Shown: positions 12,191-24,540 of the stretch, piece after piece
Layout of the letters: each line of letters begins with the position of its first letter
Numbering within the stretch: position 1 is the first letter of the stretch
DNA from: Vesta saturnalis
Taxonomy: Eukaryota > Arthropoda > Insecta > Coleoptera > Lampyridae
Direction: 5' to 3'
DNA length: 64,000 nt
Assembly (NCBI GenBank): GCA_036346205.1
Contig: JARFJB010000752.1
Coordinates: 1-64,000 of the forward strand
Position numbers and translations under genes: made by a program
The notes under the pieces: generated by a model
The model's database searches: none
Seen by the model: the letters and a program-made list of their open reading frames with translations, nothing else
Told to the model about the DNA's origin: nothing

Positions 12191-12540
12191 TGTAGAATCA
12201 TGTCTTCTTGATTTTAGAGTTGTCACTTATTGTTTTTAATTTTGATGAACACAATTGAAATAATTTTTATCTGGTAATTCTATGCACTGTTTGTTCGTTG
12301 GATTGCCAACTTCTGGATCACTACTTATATCTAATACATCAATGTTAAGTTTCTCTTCTATTGGCGATTTTGTTTTGTTTTTGTTTTGTTAAGACGTTCA
12401 GGTACTTTGCGTTAAAGTGGCTATAAGGTATTTTACTTTTCTTCTTCAGGACTCCTCCGATGACTTTTCTCCAAATTCTAAACACGATTTTTTGATTTGC
12501 GACTAGTAAGGATGATTTATTTATATTAAGACGTATTTCT

Positions 12541-13928
12541 TTACAAATTCCTTCTACTTGACTTATGTAGCCTTATAAATCTTGAATACTTTATATTTTT
12601 ATTACCTTCTAAAGTTAAGTGCTTTAACTTTCCAAAATAATTTTCTATTATTGCGTTACTTAGTCGTTTTGTTGTTAACGGATTATTATTCATTAACTGT
12701 GTCCATAGAGGAGCAAACGGTAAATATTTTTTTAATATCGTATGAAATAAATGTTCGTTAAAGTATTCATTTTTTGCCCGTTCTGTTTCGTTATTAATGG
12801 TACCACTTAATTCATTAAAAATGCCGTTATACCGTTTATAAAATGGACTGGATTCATAGAGTGTTTTAGGAACTGCACTTTCTAAATCATCTAAAGCGTT
12901 CAGATTAATGTTACCATTATTTAATGAACCATTTTGTGACATGTGAGCTAACTCATCAACTGATTTATCTACCTCTTTACTATAGCGTGTACTTAGTAAA
13001 ATAATGCATATATGTTTAAACCAAATATCCAATTGGTGCAAAGATTCAAAATTAATTGCTAAAGCTAAACTTTCTTTAAAAAATTTCGTGTATTCGTATT
13101 AGTACATAGTTTGTCAGCATCTTTAGACATCATTTTAATGAAATGTGCACAACACAAATGTATTGTAATAACCTCTTTCAAATTTTGCTTATCTGTAGCA
13201 CCTATACTTAAGTTCATACAAAATCTAAATACTCACTTAAACTTAAATTACAAAATGCTCGAACCGGTGAATAATTGCAAAACTAAAATCAGACACTATT
13301 CTATTAAACAGTGGCCACTTATTATTCTCCTCACAAAATATTTGAAATCATAAAATAGTTTATAAATTGCATTGACGTTATGAAAGACGAAAGCATACTC
13401 ACGATAAGAAAAACTCTGTGACTCTTGCTTAACACAACTCCTGCAAAAACAACACTTTTTCTTGAGTTTGTAGGGATGCCTAACTACTGATCCTGTAGCA
13501 TCGAAATGGACACTAATACCATAATTGGGAACAGTCTTAATAGATTGTAAAGCGTTGATTTGTTCTAAACTAAAAAAGGTTGCCCTAAACGGGAAAGAAA
13601 TCTCTTTAATAAAGTGTTTATAATCAGATTGTAATTTGATTAAGTCCAAAATGTCATTTTTGTCTCGATCAAACTGAGACAATTTTTCTGATCTCGCTTT
13701 TCTTATAGTCGAGTCTGATTTCACAAGCTTTAAATTTTTTAGAATGGAAAACTTCCAGATTGTTTCAAAATTGCTTCTTTTGTAAATAGATGGTTTTTTG
13801 CTCAATAATTCCTCTTCCACAACATTTATCTTCAATCCCTTCAGATATCCAGTGAACATTTTATTATGATAAAAGTTGATTGAATTACTGACAACGTCTA
13901 CCTTTCTCGAATTAGTGAATATTTTATT
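12541..13928 (-). pseudogene. DDE-type transposase core (inner transposon)
   Basis: Two open frames on the minus strand (13859-13296 and 13041-12541) with a decayed joint. The first includes VPNYGISVHFDATGSVVR, a likely first catalytic Asp. The joint region (13300-13130) reads ISGHCLIE, then, across shifts, a segment ending TIHLCCAHFIKMMSKDA, which gives the C..H motif often found after the second catalytic Asp. The second frame contains HFDSIA-free but conserved-looking stretches such as PFAPLWTQLMNNNPLTTKRL, then NAIIENYFGKLKHLTL, where a Glu in SNAIIENYF could be the third acidic residue. The frame is open up to the piggyBac insertion at 13929-13932. The superfamily is unresolved. Confidence 0.55.
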
Positions 13929-13932
13929 TTAA

Positions 13933-16518
13933 CCCATTAATTCCAAGGGTAGAAAAAACATTTTTTTCAATGAAACTTTATATACTAACTACAAATACAT
14001 CAATTAAGATAAATTAGGTGAAAAAAGTTTTTCCCAGTACAAACGCACCCATAATGTTTCGTATACGAAACGTTGGGACTAGGCATCGAATTTACCGGAA
14101 GTGAAAGTTTTCGAAACAGTCTGGATGTAAATGGACTTGACATTTTGCACATATATAAAGTGTGTTAGTCTTGCACTGTTCGCATCTCCTTCTTGTTTTA
14201 CTCTCCTGTTGTTTTATGATGTGTCCAATATTATCGAAACGAATTTCTGCTGGTAAAAATTTTGGACGGTCGGAGTTTTGTTTTGTTTGTCATACCGTTC
14301 CTATTTGCGTTGTTCTCTTCAGAACAAGGTTCAGTCGCTTTTGCGTTTTCATCAAAGTAACTACAAAGATTTAAAATCTATTTGAGATGTTTTTTTCCTG
14401 TTTGCAAGGTTATATATTTTCCAGGCATTCACTATAACACTGTTAACTAGATTTATAAATAGTTGCCATCACCATTTTTTTCTTCTTACACGAATTCTGT
14501 AATTTGCAATGCCGTTATGATACACGTCGACGCCGCCCATATTCTTATTGTAATTTGACCCCTGAGGAATACCCAATCTTCTTTTCTTTTCTGTTGTATC
14601 TTTTGGACACTAAAGGCTCAAGGCTGCAATTATTAGTAAATTACAACAGGATTATCATTCCAACGCACTAATAATATTTCGTTGTGCCCATCAAAACAGA
14701 AATCATATGTTCCTCGCTCTTCTTTTGAAATTTCTTCACTACTTGTAATGTGTATTACAGTACGATTTTCATATTGTTCCTGTGGCATAAAATCCTCTAG
14801 CTTTTAGCAAACAAAACAAATTATGAGACGAAAAAAGTTGTCAAAATATTGTGATGTCTAAGGATCTCGACTCCAGACAAGAGATCTAAGACAACCTGTT
14901 CTCATAGACCAAATTCAATTTTTTGTAAATTCATGTTCTGTCCACCATATGGTATAAACTTATATAAATATCCATTTTAACTGCATAGACACCATAATTT
15001 GAAACCAAACCGCACAGGCTTTCCTTTTATGAACATCTTACAACTGTGCCTCCCAAAATATGGTACCATCTCTTCGTTTATGGATAAGTTATGAAAATAT
15101 CCCAAATTGCATGTTCTTGTCGCTTATTGCATCAAAAATGGGTCTCAATTTGGAAAACTTATCATTTTTATCCAATTGGACATTATCCGACTCATGCAAT
15201 TCCGTACTAACTGGACACCTTTGTCTTCGTCTTTCGACCAATAAATTTTTGTCGCTGGTAAGGTGTGATAACCCGAAAAAATTGATATGCCAATAAAACG
15301 TTTCAGAGTAGTGATATTGAGATCTAAACCATGTCTATTATTATCATTAGCATATTTTTTTGAGAAATCGACAATTTTCTCTAAAACATCATCCGAAAAA
15401 TATAAAGAAAATACTTCGTAAGGAGATTTTACACTGACTTTGCGCTCAATTTCTTCTAGTGCGATCTGTTCTTTATTTTCAGCAAAACTGGCGTATGCTG
15501 GAGTAACTTTTCTCCATTTCGGGATTATCTTCTTTTCTTTATTTTTCGAAAGTTTCATTTTTTTCGAAGTTGATGGTATTACTTCTTCTAATTTCGTCTT
15601 CATCAAGATTTTGTGAACTTCAAATGTACCCTATATCTGGCGCCTCTGTATCATTTTCTGATATATCATCTTCAAAATTTTCTTCACCGTAAGTTCATCT
15701 ACAGGGGATGTACACTGCATGAATGTTTACAGCTCTTTCCAAATCATCATCTTCTTCCAAGTAACAATAACTCCGGTAGGCAAAGGCCTTCTATTTTCCC
15801 AAGGCATAACTGGCAAATAAATGCCACAATTAGAAAAATATTTTTGTCATTCAAAATAATTCATCAATACATAATAATTTGATGAATGACAACTACTCAC
15901 TTGATTTTTATAAAAAAAAAACAAAGCAAGACAAGTTTCATGTAATTGTATAAACAAACTGACCAAATATGCGAAAAGAAGAATCGACAAGCAGAACATC
16001 CCTCATTATAATAAATTATATAAATTTACAAAACCAAAATAAGAAAAGCAATAAGGTATTATTTGAATTACAGCATCATAAAATGCAAGAACACATTTCT
16101 GCACTCCGTCCGGTTGGTCATAACACATTTGGTGCAAAGATGCCTAGAAATCCCAACGTTTCGTGAACGAAACGTTTCAGAGAAACTGAATATCTCGTAA
16201 AATAATAAAGTAAATGATAACAGGTAAAACGTTTCACTAAATAAAATACTAGGAAGACGAATCCATAAAACGGTTTGTCATAATTTGAATATAAATATTT
16301 ATTTTTATAAGAAAAGTATCGCAAGATTAGACTGCCTCTAGGGTTCAATCTATCTATACAGCACAATTAAATGATATTTTATTTTTCACAATTTTCGTGA
16401 CATGTGGTAAAAGGCGATGTCTTCTTTCACTAAGAAGAAGACAATTAAATTGCTCAATATATAATCTCAAAAAAGTAGGAAGTAAATGTTTCGTATACGA
16501 AACGTTGGGAATTAATGG
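13933..16518 (-). mobile_element. piggyBac element inserted in the inner transposon gene
   Basis: TTAA lies at both edges (13929-13932 and 16519-16522). The ends are inverted: CCCATTAATTCC on the left and, reverse complemented, CCATTAATTCCC on the right. A perfect 16-bp palindrome GTTTCGTATACGAAAC lies near each end (14056-14071 and 16488-16503). Length is 2586 bp, normal for an autonomous piggyBac. It separates the 5' part (16523-17541) from the transposase core (13928-12541) of the host element's gene. Confidence 0.92.
14050..15690 (-). pseudogene. piggyBac transposase, decayed
   Basis: The main open block (15606-15145) contains SPYEVFSLYFSDDVLEKIVD, TTLKRFIGISIFSGYHTLPA, IYWSKDEDKGVQLV and RIMSNWIKM, the N-terminal half of the DDE_Tnp_1_7 domain. 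An acidic leader in another frame lies just upstream (15690-15615). Downstream, broken frames still show RRLGIPQGSNYNKNMGG, VDVYHNGIANYRIR and NLVNSVIVNAWKIYN, and a Cys-rich tail near 14220-14090. The enzyme would cut and paste at TTAA. Stops and shifts throughout make it inactive. Confidence 0.85.
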
Positions 16519-16522
16519 TTAA

Positions 16523-17541
16523 AACGTTTGCAGTTCCGGACATTACACTTTGCAAAAATTACTATTTGCGGAGATTTTTTGAAATACTTTTTATAATGAA
16601 ATACTAATTCACAAATGTTATTAACGGTATTAAAAACGTATTTTTTTTATAACGTCCCCATAAAGCTCGTTATCAAGTTGAAAGTCTTTATAAATGTAAT
16701 TCCAAATAGATTGGTCAATAATAAAACTACCTTCAGTTATATTGCAGTGATTGAAGCCATATAAAATTAGCTTATCTTGATTTTGAGAATCACGAGGAAT
16801 CGGTATGGTATTATCTGCAGTTTTTATTAAATTTAAAAGTACGCTAGGTATTTCTTGCTCCATCTTTGACGAATCTAAAAATTTTGATGTGCTATCCTTT
16901 TCCATATTCGACGATGAGCCTAAAAAATGTTTTTCTACTTTACTGGAAGGAGATTTTGGCGTGGAAGTTATAAATTTTGGTATTGTCATAATCTGCACTC
17001 AGGAATCCGTCTGATTCGACAATAAAATACCTCCCTCTTCAGCATTGTAATTTCCTTGCGTGTCCTGTGAAGGTAACTCAATGTAATAAGACATATTTTC
17101 TGGGTTAGGAGAAATCGACTTATTGAGACATAAAATATTTTTCTTTACTGCTTTGTTTTTGTAATGTTTATTGTAAAATACATAAATTGCCATTCTGTTT
17201 TTCAAATTATTCTTCCTTTTCATTAACTTACAGATTTCTGAGTACGCAATTATTTTTATTTCTATAATTCTTCATTACTAGTTCATCAGTTTTACATTTT
17301 GAATCGCACTAAAAATAATGTTTGAATCGCATTCCGCTGAAATTTGCAAATTTTCAGTTTTTGCAAGCAATTTTTGGATACACGATTTGTTTCGTGAGAT
17401 ATATCTATATATCTTGGAAGCCTTAAACTTTAAATCTGCACATAATTTAGAAAACAAAGGGTCGTTTGGTTTTAAGTTGAATAAGTTAATAACACTACTA
17501 TCAAAACTATAGTTGCGAATGCACTCAACAACATTTGTCAT
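16523..17541 (-). pseudogene. 5' coding part of the inner transposon gene (unrecognised domain)
   Basis: Three minus-strand blocks: 17541-17278 (ATG start, MTNVVECIRNYSFDSSVI), 17223-16999 and 16998-16630. A short extension up to the piggyBac TTAA reads AKCNVRNCKRFK, which could be part of a zinc-binding segment. I do not recognise the domain. Its place, strand and continuity with 13928-12541 across the piggyBac suggest it is the N-terminal part of the same transposon protein, perhaps a DNA-binding region. Confidence 0.45.
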
Positions 17542-18010
17542 TAAGGCTGTTCATTAAGGTAAACTTCCTATACAAAACAATGTAACTTTGTTCAATTCCA
17601 GAAAAAAAATGAATCATTCAAATTCCTTCAAATAAAAAAAAATTGAAACAACGAACCTATTTACTTTGACACTTGGTACTATATTTTAAAAATTCAATCA
17701 GGTTATTAAAAAAACAGAGTTTACAATAAAAAAAATTAAATTCGCAATAATAACAAAATAAAAACTAAAGGTATCTTTTTAAATACACAACAGCATAGAA
17801 TTATAAGAGTGTGATTCACTTTCTAAAAAAATTATAAATAAAATGTAATTAAAGTTGTTTTATAATTGAATTAATAATAAAATGCCCGCCTCATTAGCCA
17901 CGCCTATAATTATTACACGCCTATATATTTATGCGTGATCAATAGAAATAGTTTACATTGTTCTTAGAAAACAATCAAAAGTGTCAGTTTTGTAATTTAA
18001 TTAAACAAGA
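17542..18010. other. Non-coding AT-rich interval
   Basis: This lies between the divergent 5' ends of the inner transposon gene (minus) and the Mutator-like gene (plus). It could hold both promoters, but no specific site is clear. Confidence 0.35.
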
Positions 18011-19400
18011 ATGGCAAAAACCAGAGTTGCGGCTTCAAGGGTCCACAAGAGATCAAGGAGGTCTCATTTTATGAAAAATTAAATGAATGTAAATATTTTA
18101 TTGTTAGTTTATATGAAAAGTTTTAAAATTTAGTTTTGATAAGTTTTAAAATTTAATCTTTTCTAAACTGTAATAAATTTACGGTGTTTTTAATTAAAAG
18201 GTTAAGCAGTAAAAACTTTTTTACAGGTGGAGTTCTTTAGGAAAAGCGGCAGTTAGTTATTCGGATTTAGAATCTCCTCAACTTCAGGGTAAGTTGTACT
18301 TGCGAATTTATATAGAACCTTGTTTGCAAAAAGTATGTATTACATTTCTTTTAGAACTTATTTTCATTGGTCTGCATTAAATCCCAAATTACAAGAAATC
18401 AAAATACATTTAGATTTTATACAACATATACAATAAATAACATTTACTCTTTTTTGCAGAAGTCAATCAAGCCTGTGATGAGATTTACCTCCTAACATTG
18501 AGCAAGAATACGACAGCAATTATAAGCCTCTGATTGCAATGCTCCAGGAGAAGAATCGTAAATTTGGCTCATGTGCTAAAACAATATGAAAACTTATTAA
18601 ACATCCACTAAAATGTACAATGGGAAAATTACAGTTTACAAAAGAGACAAGAATTGGGATAGTAAGCAAACTACATTTTTATTTGCGACAACTGTGAGAA
18701 ACCATTTATTATTTGTTCTGAACCATCAGAAAATAATCAAAATTTAAATGAATCCAGTTTGGGCATGTTAGCCACTGGTTTTGGACGAAGTCAGTGCGAA
18801 GAACTTTTTGGTGTTATGAACATTCCATTTATGCAACAAAAAACATTTGCACGATGTATTTGTAAAGTAAAAGATGTAAGCCATTTTATTATTTATTTTA
18901 TTCATGTATACATAAATTCCGTTACTTAGATTTGGAAGGAATATTTATTCAATGAAGTGAAAGTTGCTGGAGAAGAAGAAAGGAGGTTGCTATTAAAGAT
19001 GGAAATATTAATGCTGATGGAACTCCATTTATAACAGTAACTGTTGATGGAAGTTGAGTAAAAGATCCTACGGACATGGCTATAATGCTTCATCTGAGTA
19101 ATAAGTTTACCTTGTAGCTTATATGTTGAAATTATCTCATAAGATAAATTTTCTTTTAGGCAATTAGTATAGGTGCCAAAACCAAAAACCATTATTCATA
19201 GGTGTTAGAAATAAGGTATGTTCATTATGTTCCTATTACAAAGAATTAAACATGCCGCAAAGGAAACACGATTGCGCGTTAAATTTTTCTGGGCCTTCGA
19301 CAGCAATGGAGCATGACATTATAGTGCAAGGATTTTCTGAAAGCATTGAATCGGTTTTCTTCTTAAATACTATGATAAATTATGTAAAATAATACATACA
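18011..19400 (+). pseudogene. Mutator-like (MULE) transposase, fragmented exons
   Basis: Plus-strand pieces fit the insect Mutator-like transposase family. An ATG at 18011 opens a short basic exon. After acceptor CAG at about 18227 a second piece follows. At 18690-18880 the sequence reads CEKPFIICSEPSE and LATGFGRSQCEELFGVMNIP. At 18985-19060 it reads AIKDGNINADGTPFITVTVD followed by GS. The RSYGHGYNASS block is in a shifted frame. At 19202-19360 it reads GVRNKVCSLCSYYKELN and STAMEHDIIVQGFSESIES. The DGTPFITVTVDGS block holds a likely catalytic Asp. Stops and frameshifts are present and the C-terminal part is not seen. Confidence 0.7.
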
Positions 19401-19943
19401 AACAGAAATGTTTTACAGGAAGCACAGCGGGAGATTTTAGAAACTATTACTTTTGCAGAATTTAATTAATGCACTTTTATAACTAATATATCACTATTAT
19501 AAAAAGTTTATAACAATAATGAAACAAATCTTCATACTTCGATAGAGAACCAACGATTCCAGAGTTTCACGAAAATAGTATTTCAAGTACACAGTTTGAG
19601 ACCTTTTAATAACAAAAAACCCAAAAGGCAATAAAGACATTAGTGTAATCGGTCTAAATTAAAAAAATATAATACCATATTCAAATAATACATGTCTCAC
19701 TAATATTGAGATATATGATCCGAGACAAATGTTCTGTGTCAAGCAGGTTTTCAATTCAATACGGAATATTGTGCCATAAATAGTAATAAATAAAAATACA
19801 GCTACAGAAATTCTAAACTCATATTTTTCACAAGTTCCTTCCATAAATAACGTAAACAATTTATAAAAAATACGAATACTTAGGGTTCAAGTAAGAGTAA
19901 TAATATTAAGACACTTATTTTTGTAGCACAAATAAACAACCTC

Positions 19944-19999
<56 letters not shown>

Positions 20000-20689
20000 A
20001 ATTTGACTGTTAGGCGCTGGACAATACTTTCCTTTCATAAAAAGACGGACCATAGGATTAAATGGATTTTACCATAACAATGAACCACTTATTTTACAAC
20101 GTGTTTTAAATGGAATAAATAATATTCTTTATATTTGTTTTATGGTAACAACGGATGTCTATATAACCTCATAAAACTTTTTTAAAATACTCATAAACAA
20201 CTAAAGATTTGGCCTCAAGTTTGGGTAAAGATTTCTTTCTAATTGTTACATATACAAAAATTTACATAAAATTATATTGCTCAAAAAACCAAATTTGGCA
20301 TCTCAGTGTGTAATTATTTCAAATTCGGCACATTTTCATAATATTAAGCCTTATATAGCCACGCCCCCACTGATTAAAATTAATTTTGATAATACATATA
20401 TGTCCGACATTCATCTTTATTAATACTCCTCACTTTGATACACCGGCCCAAATAAATTACCTTAAGCCTGTAAATTAGCAAATAATATTACAGGGAACCA
20501 GTGTACCTCAAAATTACTTATTTACACCTTTTCAGACCGTTTAGTGTTACAACAGATAATATTTTTAGAGCTTTTACCTTTCAACTGACATACATACATA
20601 CAATTGGATAAGTAACCGACATTTCTTTCACTATCGCCAAATCGATTTATTACCTGATTATAGAGCGTTTGGCAAAGTTTCAATCCGCA
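19401..20689. other. Non-coding interval with a (TA)n tract
   Basis: No gene recognised. A (TA)n run occupies about 19951-19996. The MULE 3' terminus should lie here but I could not identify it. Confidence 0.4.
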
Positions 20690-22085
20690 ATTAATACAAA
20701 TGTTATACTGATACTATGTTTAGTTTTCAAGATGTATAAAAGGGGTAGCTATGAACAACCCTTAGACGGCTTTGCAAAAACCGGCTTTTGCTCCATTGTC
20801 ATCCTTAATCAATAAAGTATTTATCCTGAAAATTTCATCCTGATACTATGTTTAATTTTCAAGATGTATAAATGGGGTAGCTATGAACAACCCTTAGACG
20901 GCTTTGCAAAAACCAACTTTTGCATCATCGTTATCCTTAATTAATAAAGTAATTATGCTGAGAGTTTAATCCTGATACTATGTTTAGTTTTCAAGACGTA
21001 TAAAAGGGGTAGCTATGAACAACCCTTAGACGGCTTTGCAAAAAACCGCTTTTGCTTAATTGTCATCCTTAATTAATAAAGTATTTCTCCTGAGAATTTC
21101 ATCCTGATATTATGTTTAGTTTTCAAGATGTATAAAAGGGGTAGCTATGAACAACCCTTAAACGGCTTTGCAAAAAACAACTTTTGCATCATTGTTATCC
21201 TTAATTAATAAAGTATTTATCCTAAGAATTTCATCCTGATACTATGTTTAGTTTTCAGATGTATAAAAGGGTAGCTATGAACAACCCTTAGACGGCTTTG
21301 CAAAAACCGGCTTTTGCTCCATTGTCATCCTTAATAATAAAGTATTTATCCTGAAAATTTCATCCTGATACTATGTTTAGTTTTCAAGATGTATAAAAGG
21401 GTAGCTATGAACAACCCTTAGACGGCTTTGCAAAAACCGCTTTTGCTAATTGTCATCCTTAATTAATAAAGTATTTATCCTGAAAATTTCATCCTGATAC
21501 TATGTTTAGTTTTCAAGATGTATAAAAGGGGTAGCTATGAACAACCCTTAGACGGCTTTGCAAAAAACGTTTTGCCATTGTTATCCTTAATTAATAAAGT
21601 ATTTATCCTAGAATTTCATCCTGATACTATGTTTAGTTTTCAAGATGTATAAAAGGGTAGCTATGAACAACCCTTAGACGGCTTTGCAAAAAAAGTTTTG
21701 CATCATTGTCATCCTTAATTAATAAAGTATTTATCCTGAAATTTCATCCTGATACTATGTTTAGTTTTCAAGATGTATAAAAGGGTAGCTATGAACAACC
21801 CTTAGACGGCTTTGAAAAACGCTTTTGCCATTGTTATCCTTAATTAATAAAGTATTTTCCTGAGAATTTCATCCTGATACTATGTTTAGTTTTCAAGATG
21901 TATAAAAGGGTAGCTATAACAACCCTTAGACGGCTTTGTAAAACAACTTTTGCATCATTGTTATCCTTAATTAATAAAGTATTTATCCTGAAAATTTCAT
22001 CCTGATACTATGTTTAGTTTACGAGATGTATAAAAGGGGTAGCGATTAACAACCCTTAGACGGCTTTGTAAAGAGCGGTTTTTTT
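20690..22085. repeat. Right satellite array of the inner transposon (about 11 copies)
   Basis: Reverse-complement orientation of the left array: roughly eleven tandem units of 120-134 bp, each with GTTTTCAAGATGTATAAAAG, GTAGCTATGAACAACCCTTA and GACGGCTTTGCAAAA. Copies differ mainly by short indels in A and G runs and in the GCTTTTGC segment, with two alternating junction types (TTGCATCATTG and TTGCTCCATTG/TTGCTTAATTG). The array merges into the inverted arm at 22086-22219. Confidence 0.93.
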
Positions 22086-22225
22086 TATTATTTTATGCTT
22101 AATGACATAAGTATTTGAATAAGTAATGATTATAGATTTGGTAACTAATTTATTCGCGAACGCCACTGGGTTGTCGTTATTTCCGTAAATTTTGGCTGCT
22201 GAAACTGGCCTCTTTTCACACCGGT

Positions 22226-23157
22226 ATCAAGTTCATCATCCTCCTGATGCAACCTTAATTGTTCATCAGTTCTTAATTGTAGGTTTTCAGTATCAGGAAA
22301 ATAAACCTTGTATTCGCCCTCAATTTGGCACTTATACATGAAAATAGTATGACCCTTTATATATTTAATGAAAGATTTTGCAGGAGCATCGCATACAATA
22401 CATTTTATTTTTATTAAATATTTGTTGTTACCTATTGTTATGCCATTATTAATAACGTTAATAGCATCCTGTACAAACCTATTTAAAAAATATTGGCATC
22501 CGTTGGCTTTTCATACCCATGATAAACGCCAACCATCCTTACATTTGTGTCCAAAATAGATATAAGGATAGGATAAACTTGACTGTTCGAACTTTTGTAA
22601 AGGTAGACCATCAATGTTAACAAGTAAGCAACGTCAGAGTTTTAAATCTGGTCGTTCCTATACATTTAAAAATATTTTCAATGGCTGCCGATAAACCAAA
22701 ATGGTAGTATTCACCAGGTGAATAGGTTCCGTTACAATATTTCTTGTTGTATTCAGTAAAGTCCGAGCATCCAAGGGTAAAGGTTCAATAACCTGATCAT
22801 GCAAAAGTTTGAGAAGATCGGTAGTCGCTACATTTGAAATATTGTATTTTATTGCCCAGCATGCTACTTTATCTTTTAAAAGTTTCTTGGCTTCACAATT
22901 ATTATCCGTATCGGAACTTTCAGATTCAAATTCAGAGAATGGTGGTTGCAAATTAGGTTGTCCTAAAACGTCTTCAATAAAATCAAAATCCTCATTCTCA
23001 CTCTGATATAAAACAGATTGGGATTGGTAAAGTGTTAATGTGTCGTTATTTTATACATCTGCAGCTTTCATACTTGTAGAAGCATTACTATTATAATGAA
23101 AAGAGCTTGCAGGTTCTGAATGTGATTCTTGATTGCTTAGTTTGGCTCTTTTAGGCA
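22226..23157 (-). pseudogene. Tnp2/CACTA-like transposase, N-terminal half
   Basis: A minus-strand frame starts at the ATG at 23157 (MPKRAKLSNQ). It shows an acidic N-terminal segment, the family block ACWAIKYNISNVATTDLLKL and PLPLDARTLLNT, then YYHFGLSAAIENIF, LTLLVNIDGLPLQK, CIVCDAPAKSF and VYFPDTENLQLRTDE. It breaks off at the palindromic ACCGGT (22220-22225) where the inner element enters. Its other half lies at 8972-7956 in the same orientation, so the two are one gene with a 13.2-kb insertion. In-frame stops near 23050 and 22540 and a shift near 22690 show decay. Confidence 0.78.
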
Positions 23158-23709
23158 TATAATATCTTTGTAAATTATTTCGCTGCATTTGTAACGCTAA
23201 CCTAAAATCTTTACATATACGTACCTTAACTCACTTTGCCAATATTCTGTTTTAAAAACACTAACAAAAACGCACAGTGGATTTCCGCACTTGTAATTTA
23301 ATGTACAATCAAATAATCAAGTTTAAATAACCGCTTCGACTATTAAACAAGATATAGAGTCGTAACAGTTAACCTGTACCGATAGAGAATATCGACGAGA
23401 TCATCGAACATACAGCGTCCGAGCATTGTTTATTCATGAATCAGCAGGTTAGCGCGGATCGTTCCGTTTTTTAAATTATATTTTTCTTTAAAAATTTCGT
23501 TTTAAGTAGTAAAAAACAGGCCCAATATATACATTCAGCGTTTTATTTTAATAAATTACTGGTATTAGTTTAAATGGGTTTCTCAAATAGGAATTCGTGA
23601 TTTTTAATTTGCGAGTCGCTTGCCATAACGATTAAAAGGGTAAATTTTTATCTAATTAATTTTACGCTATTTTTACATATTTATTGAATGAATATTATTT
23701 GACCTAAAG
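23158..23709. other. Non-coding 5' flank of the Tnp2-like gene
   Basis: AT-rich sequence upstream of the ATG at 23157 and inside the outer transposon. It presumably contains the gene's promoter, but no specific element could be assigned. Confidence 0.35.
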
Positions 23710-23857
23710 GCCGTAAAAAGATATCTGAGATGTACACTATTTAACATCTTAAAGATATATTGAAAAGATATCTTTAAGACATCCTATAACCGACGTACGA
23801 CATTCAGATGTTAATAGGATGTAAAAAGATATCTATAAGACGTCTTGTGTTATCTGG
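23710..23857. repeat. Right subterminal repeat cluster of the outer transposon
   Basis: AAGATATCT, AAGACATCC and AAGACGTCT-type repeats end in GTGTTATCTGG, the mirror of the left end at 5333. It is shorter and more diverged than the left cluster. Confidence 0.68.
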
Positions 23858-24253
23858 TAATTCCGCCACTGCGTGGTTGGTCATGCATCAAGTTGGCACA
23901 TGTCAATCTAGTCAACGTGGATTGGTATCGGGCCGGATCTTTTTGTTATTTGAAGGAAGAATAGTTGTTAACCCTTTATAGGACCAATTATTGAACTTTC
24001 TACTTTTGGTGATTGGATTATCTTGTGGTATTTGAATAAAGTATATTTAACATACAAAGTGCTTAGGAAGTATTGCAAACAGAAAGGGACGGATTTAAAG
24101 GGTGGTAAATTATGCTACCAGGGATTGTTAAGTGAAAATTATGAGTATGTGAACTTGATACAATCACGGGGGCTTTTAATTTTCGTAGGTGCAAGTGCAA
24201 ATGAAGATTTTATAATAATAATACAAATTATACGTAATAGATATTTATGTTTA

Positions 24254-24347
24254 AGGGCATAATCAGAAGATTATGGCTCGAGGAATTTAAAAGCCCGACG
24301 CGAAGCAGGGCTTTTATTCTGAGAGCCATAATCTAAATGCCCGTGGT
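24254..24347. repeat. Long interrupted hairpin upstream of the Crypton gene
   Basis: Nested inverted repeats: GGGCAT with ATGCCC, AGATTATGGCTC with GAGCCATAATCT, and AAAAGCCC with GGGCTTTT around the loop GACGCGAAGCA. It lies about 190 bp before the Crypton start codon. A structural or recombination-site role is inferred. Confidence 0.65.
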
Positions 24348-24540
24348 ACATAATGTTTTATTTTATTTTGACCATGAAACTGGAACAAAATTTTAAAAAG
24401 ATTCAGTATTTTCGGCAAGTTTTTAAATGCAAATGCAGTGAAATAAAGTCGACAGTACTAATTTGTTGTTACTAAGATACTGTGATATTGCTAAATTGTT
24501 GCTAAGGTACTGTTTGTTTGTAAATAATTTGCATTCTAAA

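Noticed and set aside
17881..20370. TAGCCACGCC motifs at 17897 and 20357 as MULE termini
   Set aside because: They are in direct, not inverted, orientation and the match is too short.
24023..24262. 79-codon open frame upstream of the Crypton hairpin
   Set aside because: No motif, AT-driven composition, and it ends inside the hairpin region.
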